The notes beneath the pieces are model-generated. The model was not told the origin of the DNA. It worked only from the letters and a program-made list of their open reading frames with translations, and did not search any database. Shown in pieces: positions 58,376-64,000 of a stretch of 64,000 nt of DNA. How positions within the stretch are numbered: the stretch's first letter is position 1; every line of letters starts with the position of its first letter. The stretch comes from Phallus indusiatus (taxonomy: Eukaryota > Basidiomycota > Agaricomycetes > Phallales > Phallaceae), in contig JAQFWX010000065.1 of assembly GCA_027605045.1 (NCBI GenBank), positions 1 to 64,000 on the forward strand. The letters run 5' to 3'. The translations under genes and the position numbers were made by a program.

Positions 58376-60269
58376 ATGGCTCTTGTACTCTACGGTCCTC
58401 TTATAACTCCCCAATACCCTCGTCATGCGAAATATATCTCACAAGCTTTGATATATGTGAACGACGGCGTAATCCAATGGATTGAAGAGAAAGTAGAACC
58501 GGACGACTTGTCGAATGTCCTGCTGTCTCATAAACTTGACCCAGATACTAATGTCATTAAGCTCAAGCATGGTCAATTTTTAATGCCCGGTTTCATTGAC
58601 ACTCATACGGTATGTTTTTGTACATGATAGCAGGTTCGTACTGTATGCACGTATCACTGAAATCCTTTTGACCAGCATGCTCCTCAGTTTCCCAATTTAG
58701 GGCGGTAATGTCATTCCTTCGTTTGTCTACGCAAAATTTCTGAAAATTTTTGCAGAGGTGGCGAATATGAACTTTTAGAATGGCTCGATAAGCTTACTTT
58801 CCCCACCGAAGCTAAGTTTGGCAACAGGGAGTATGCGAAGGCTGTATACACAGGCGTGGTCAATCGGTCGTTGACGTGTGGGGTAAATGCTCCCCATTGG
58901 TTTGTATCATCAGACGTCAAATTCATTAATTTTCGCAGACGACGACATGCTGCTATTTTAGTTCAGCGCATGTCTCCGGAACTGAGGTTCTAGCGGATAT
59001 CGTCAGTCAAAGCGGTAGGTTCTTATGAATTTCATTTTATTTTACAAATGATTAAAATCTTCTATCAGGTCAGCGAGGATTTATTGGTGTACGCTCGTTT
59101 TTTTTTGCTGCTTCGAAAGTCATGTAGCGCCAAACTTACCAACCTATCATTTTCTTAAAAGTACTGTAATATGGACCGGAACGCCTCAGATTTTTATCTT
59201 AAAGGCATGGATCATTCGCAGTCCTTAGAAGAGACAAGAGAAACAATCCGCTACATTAGGTCCCTTAACAACCCCCTCGTGCAACCTATTTTGACGCCTC
59301 GATTCGCCATAACCTGCACGGAAAAGCTGCTCCGAGGCTTAGGCGATCTCGCTAGCGAAGACCCTAGTCATCCTCTTCATATTCAAACTCACATCTCTGA
59401 GAATAAATCTGAAATAGAGTTCACAGCTGAACTTTTTCCAAACCATTCCTCTTACGCTCATGTCTACTCCGATACGGGTTTGCTTAGACAGACGACAATT
59501 TTAGCTCATGGCTGCCATTTGTCACCTGAGGAACTCAATTTGATAAAGACAGCCAACGCAGGTATAAGTCATTGTCCGACTAGTAATTTTCATTTAAGCT
59601 CCGGAGTGGCGAATGTAGTTGAGTGGCTTAACTTGGGCATTAAAGTGTGTACCCGGGCCTGACTCTTTTTGGGAAATTCATTTTCAGGAGTACTAATGTG
59701 CCGTTTCCTAGGTCGGTTTGGGAACAGACGTTTCGGGTGGTTTTTCACCCTCGATTCTGACAGCTATTCAGCATGCCAGTATTGCTTCAAAGGTTGTTCC
59801 TTGGATTTCGAATAAACCACCCCCAAGCACTAACACGCCTGATCACATTGCTACGAACGGCTCACAATTGCTTCCAAAACATGGTTTGTCAAATGCCGCA
59901 TTGCTATACTTGGCGACTCTTGGTGGAGCACAGTTGTGCAATCTCCAAGATAAAATAGGGAGCTTAGAACCTGGGAAGGAATTTGATGCTTTACTTGTTG
60001 ATTTACGACCGGAGATGGGAAATCCGAAAGTATGGTGGGACAATGCCCCTAACGATAATTTGGAAAACGGTGGTCCCCACGATATTTCATCGCATAACTC
60101 TGGTTCTTTAGAAAATAGCCGAACACATAGAACAATAGATACGGCTGAGCTTGAAGGTTTTCTCGAGAAGTTTTTCTTCTGCGGGGATGATCGAAATATT
60201 TCTGCGGTTTTTGTTCGTGGTAGGATTGTGAGCGGACACAGACGTCTAAGCACTACTTGTAAGTTGTAG
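58376..60269 (+). CDS. GUD1: Guanine deaminase
   Basis: Exons 58376-58609, 58676-58704, 58756-58882, 58939-59014, 59069-59088, 59162-59644 and 59712-60269 give 508 residues. The enzyme converts guanine to xanthine and ammonia in purine catabolism. The amidohydrolase zinc site is visible: MPGFIDTHTHAPQFPNLGRG (HxH), LHIQTHISENKSE, TILAHGCHLSPEEL and VGLGTDVSGGFSPS (final Asp). Other family blocks are YELLEWLDKLTFPTEAKFGN, NMDRNASDFY and HCPTSNFHLSSG, and KIGSLEPGKEFDALLVD near the end. The HTHAPQ motif is split across an intron. A loop (SGSLENSRTHRTID) near the C terminus appears slightly enlarged. Length and motif order match the fungal enzyme. Confidence 0.93.
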
Positions 60270-63079
60270 CATTGGATAATTATTGGGACATATTACTGGA
60301 AGTTATTTGGATTCTCTGGCTGTATGTACGTATGTACGTATGTCGTTTTTGCTTTCCTTGTCATGTGTTTTCTTGTTAGACGACGTCTTTAATTTGAAGA
60401 TATACCTAATGAATGCATTTGGTACCAGTTGGAACTGGTAGGAGTTGCGGAGTGCAAGTCTTAATGTTGCTGTTGTTAGTGTCGACCTTGCATATTGGTC
60501 CGAATATTTATAGCTCTAGAAATGAGCAGACGAAACGTTTCAGGTCTTCGTTTGTTTCTATGATTCCTCGAATATGTTTCTGATATGTTTTGGTGACATT
60601 CAATGGTAGACCATACCTAAGAATATAATAGGACCAATCTTTTTATGAAGCTCAACAGGAAACTCACAAGACACCAGCCTAAACCTTCAATTCAATCTCA
60701 AACAACAAAACCGATGATTTCTGGTAATAAATTTTTTTTTAATGTTCCTATTGACTCTAACGTGTGTATAATGCAACCGTAATTTATTAATCAAATCATC
60801 ATGGTACTGTTCGATGTTGAGTAACGCCAAAGCGTTTGACTGAAGGACCCACTCTATTTACCGGTAAGAAAAATCGCTGTTCCGGATGGTCAACCCATTT
60901 ATTTTCCTCTCATGATCGCCTAGCAACGGTCTATGTCGTCCTGCGAGGAATTCTAAGTATCCACATGATAAAATTCCACGCGGCTGCGTATCAGTTCGCG
61001 TACTGAAGATTAGGATTTTGGGAATGCTAAACATTGCTAAAGACCACCCTGTCCAGTCACAAGATCTCCGGAAGACCTCCATGGCCGTATTGCGTCACTT
61101 GTCAGAGTCCAAACATCTTGCCGTCCGGACAGGAATGTGTTAAATGTTTTGTGGGGCTGTACATCAATGTCATGTGCGGCCTATTTATGTTCCGAGAGTC
61201 TGAGTTTTTTGATAAGCGTCGGAAGAACGTTTGGAACTCTAATATATCACTTACCGAGAGTGCTCAGGCTAATAAGGCAAGCCTGTTCGGACGTCAGCTA
61301 ACCAGAAGGTTGATTCTATGAACCGGTTCATCTTCCTCTGAAATTATCTTTCGTGACTTGCATCTTTCACTGGTTCGATACGAAGGTTTATTTGAATAGG
61401 CCGTGCTGAGACCAAAATCTGTCCAAAGAAAGCGAAGTACCGTCGCTGAGGGTAGTCGTTTGGATCTTTCGTATGAGGTTTATGAACAAGAAGGCATGAC
61501 TTGCAGATATGAATTGATCTTCGTAACGGGAGTTTACGTAGATATCCGGTAGAAAGTTTGAAGACAGGAATAATCATAGACCACGGGTAGCAAGTGACAT
61601 TGAAAGAACTTCAAAGATGATCCCTCTAAAGAATGTTTTTGTACCAATACGTTCTCAACAAAATTTGGTATCGGGGAGGTCGCTCCTCAGGTTGTGCTGT
61701 CTCAACGCCACAATCAGACTAGACAAGTATCAAATTGATAGTTCATACCAAATGACATTAAAACCTAGGGTTGTTGTCGTATTCTTCGTGCGGAAATCGT
61801 CACGTTCCAATCGAATTCGTATCCAAATTTGAACGAGGATGGGCATTCGTTCATAACCGTCACAGACTCCGGACACCATCAACAAAGCATTTGACTTCGC
61901 TGGCAGCACAATTACAACAATGAGCAATATTATTTATGGCTGCCCGTGCTGTAGATACATGTCCTGTACCACTTTGAAATCCCCGCTCTGTCAGAACAAA
62001 AATGGCAATCTCATCATTGGTTAGGCGGAGAAAATGTGCGAAAATCAAACTCGACCCTTCGCTGTCGGTGAGTTCCGTACAGCGTTTACGCACAGCCTAT
62101 CGACTTAAGTTACAAACTGGCCTTAAGATGATGGTTCTCCCTGGGTTCTCCAATTACAGAGATATTCGATTGAAGGGCGCGTGAGCATTAGCGCACAGCA
62201 GCCAATCACAGCCCGCAGGATCCATCAAGTGACAGACACGTGACAGTGTCACACACATGTCACTGTGATCACCTGGTCTCAGGCTGTTCCTGTTTGGAAT
62301 TTGGGATTTGGCATCTTTGCATCGGCTGTCATTTAGAACTCGCCACTGTCTTTCTCTTTCTCTTTTCTCTTTCCATCTCTCTTTCTCTCCTCCTCATTTG
62401 ACTGTTATAGAGATCTAGAGTTCAGAGGGGTATAACCTTGCTTGCTAGCCAGCTAGAGTTTTATCCTCTTCCAAAGTTCAACTTGTTTCCTCTCCTGGCT
62501 AGACTTGTATCCTAGATCCTGCTCTGTGTTTCTGGTGTGTATTATGAACCAGTATGCTAATGTGATATTTCTGACTGGTTTTTATTGTTTTCCTTTATAG
62601 CGTGTTATCTCGGCCGTCCTTTCTATCCGCTCTTCTGCTTGGTCTGTCCGTGTGCTCTGCACTCAAACATACTCGTTGTTTATTGTGCCATTTTTTAGAC
62701 CTTAGTCGCCTCAGATTTGATCATATTTATGTTGGTTATTTTCCTCGCGATTCATTAGTTTTTTTACTTATTCATGCCACCGTTGCATCTCCATTAGACC
62801 CGTTCCGTTTCCCGTTCTCCACATTCCTGATCCTCTCGCCTGAAATACGGTCACAAGAAGGGAGAATCTCATCATTCCGACGCCGAATTTTAGTCTCTCC
62901 CGACTCCATCCTATTGTTCCGTGCATCTGCCAAAAACATTATTTGGTTTTCGTTCCTCCCGAGACTTTTTCCATCTACCAACACAGCACCACTCACCTTC
63001 TTAACCCTACCATTTCTTCATACTGGCGACCTTACAAAGTCTCGAAAAGCTATTGTTGACTCATCCAGACCGCTTTGAG
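60270..63079. other. 2.8-kb intergenic region
   Basis: The left end has a short tandem TGTATGTACG-type repeat near 60320-60342. A plus-strand frame at 61034-61321 contains a CxxC-(13)-CxxC arrangement (CVTC and CVKC) but no other support. 62340-62400 is a long T/C-rich tract and probably marks the promoter and 5' leader of the gene at 63080. Confidence 0.45.
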
Positions 63080-64000
63080 ATGCAAACTCAAAAGCAGCAC
63101 GAGTACCGCGATCCGAATTATTGGGCGGAAGGTCCATCACCACGTTTTGGAAATACAGGTGACACCAGAAACGCCGAGGGCAAAGATGGAAATGGAAATG
63201 ATGGTGTGAATTTGTATTCACAATCTCAACAACAGCGCGAAAGAGCCGCTAGTCAGCCATCGCGCTCTTTTGCGGAATATCCCCAATTCGTCGGCGCACC
63301 CACAGGATTACCGACGAGACCTCCATCGAATGATTATCCTCCTTCGAGATCGCCTTCATTGAGTCCGGCTATTAGATTCACCCAAGCTCCTCCTGTATCA
63401 ACATCCCCGTCGTCAGGATTCCATAATCCTTGGGTGGCACAACAGTCCCGCTCGCGTATCCCTCCACTTGGTCGAACAACGTCTCAGCCTGGAGAGTCTG
63501 GAGATAGTGCTGGTACAGGTGCAGGTGTATCTGGGGGCGGACTTGGTCTTTTCCCACATGCCATCCCAGTCCCAACACGTTCCTCTTCCTTCTCTGCACC
63601 TTCCGGCTCCTCCGCTTCTCAATCTTACCTTTCCTCCGTCCGTGACAATCTTCGGTTTACATCTACATTTGAGGACGACGAATCCGAAGCCCTGTCTGAT
63701 AATAGCTATTCGTTCGACGATACCGGTGCCAACTTGAATGTGGGTGCTAACGGAGGCGGAGGACATCGACTGTACCCTCAAGCTCAATATGGAACCGACA
63801 CCGCGCGGAGCCGCTCGCAGAGTCTCCTCGTCCCACCATCCCCAGCCTCTCTAGAATTTGGAAAAAACTGGAGAGGTCCACCTTCAGGATCGACAACAAC
63901 AACAGCCCGCCCTTCTTTCTCATCGTCGGATTTCCTCACGCCTGCAGCACCAACAGCCATACCTGGTCGATCCAGAACGCAAACAACCGACATCTCCAAC
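63080..64000 (+). CDS. Partial disordered regulatory-type protein, runs off the window
   Basis: From ATG 63080 (MQTQKQHEYRDPNYWAEGPS) the frame is open to the window edge, about 307 codons. It is rich in Ser, Pro, Gln and Gly with no folded domain yet. Recognisable stretches are RDNLRFTSTFEDDESEALSD and RSRSQSLLVPPSPASLEFGK. Such N termini are common in fungal RNA-binding or signalling regulators (for example Mei2-, Whi3- or Pumilio-type proteins), but nothing here decides between them. An intron may fall near 63160, where a CAGGTGAC-like sequence occurs, though the frame stays open across it. Confidence 0.6.
   Translation, partial: MQTQKQHEYRDPNYWAEGPSPRFGNTGDTRNAEGKDGNGNDGVNLYSQSQQQRERAASQPSRSFAEYPQFVGAPTGLPTRPPSNDYPPSRSPSLSPAIRFTQAPPVSTSPSSGFHNPWVAQQSRSRIPPLGRTTSQPGESGDSAGTGAGVSGGGLGLFPHAIPVPTRSSSFSAPSGSSASQSYLSSVRDNLRFTSTFEDDESEALSDNSYSFDDTGANLNVGANGGGGHRLYPQAQYGTDTARSRSQSLLVPPSPASLEFGKNWRGPPSGSTTTTARPSFSSSDFLTPAAPTAIPGRSRTQTTDISN

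Noticed and set aside
61034..61321. Possible small zinc protein (CxxC...CxxC)
   Set aside because: Two CxxC pairs alone are weak evidence; there is no family match, no splice structure and no clear promoter.
62602..63078. 158-codon plus-strand frame before the last gene
   Set aside because: It lacks an ATG start, is low-complexity Phe/Ser/Pro sequence, and falls where the 5' leader of the gene at 63080 is expected.

Overview
The window is a eukaryotic genomic segment, most likely from an agaricomycete (mushroom-forming basidiomycete). Nearly every gene is cut by several 45-65 nt GT-AG introns, and the families present (a DUF6533 membrane protein, an agaric-type seven-helix protein, a But2-like protein, UstYa/DUF3328 proteins and an expanded acetyltransferase family) are typical of that class. 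All assignments come from reading splice-joined translations by eye; no database search was run. Nine joined models (GST, mitochondrial carrier, SSH4, IDI, But2-like, both UstYa, the seven-helix protein and guanine deaminase), plus the HAD-kinase, sum to whole codons, which supports their exon borders.

Positions 1-25,100 are a compact housekeeping half: a glutathione S-transferase with microexons and a disrupted 3' end, a TauD/TfdA-like dioxygenase, TVP23 divergent from a PET8-type S-adenosylmethionine carrier, a DUF6533 membrane protein, a giant helicase/NFX1-zinc-finger/triple-AAA+ fusion (10,868-18,436), an AMPK gamma subunit (SNF4) divergent from SSH4, and isopentenyl-diphosphate isomerase with a possible organelle-targeted long form.

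Positions 25,100-57,000 are an accessory, repeat-rich half. Seven paralogous GNAT acetyltransferase copies lie on the minus strand (A-G; copy E is a pseudogene), interleaved with broken exon-1 pieces of a seven-helix membrane gene that is intact at 44,379-45,647. Between copies C and D lie three tandem small secreted peptide genes with shared exon structure and TATA spacing, a But2-like gene and two UstYa/DUF3328 genes, a grouping that resembles fungal ribosomal-peptide (RiPP) loci. Between copies E and F lies a fusion of an unknown N-terminal region, a HAD-like domain and a casein-kinase-1-like kinase with an altered HRD motif.

Positions 57,000-64,000 return to ordinary content: guanine deaminase (58,376-60,269), a long gap, and the start of a disordered regulatory-type protein running off the right edge. 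The best candidates for undescribed biology are the peptide/UstYa block, the HAD-CK1 fusion and the helicase-triple-AAA fusion.
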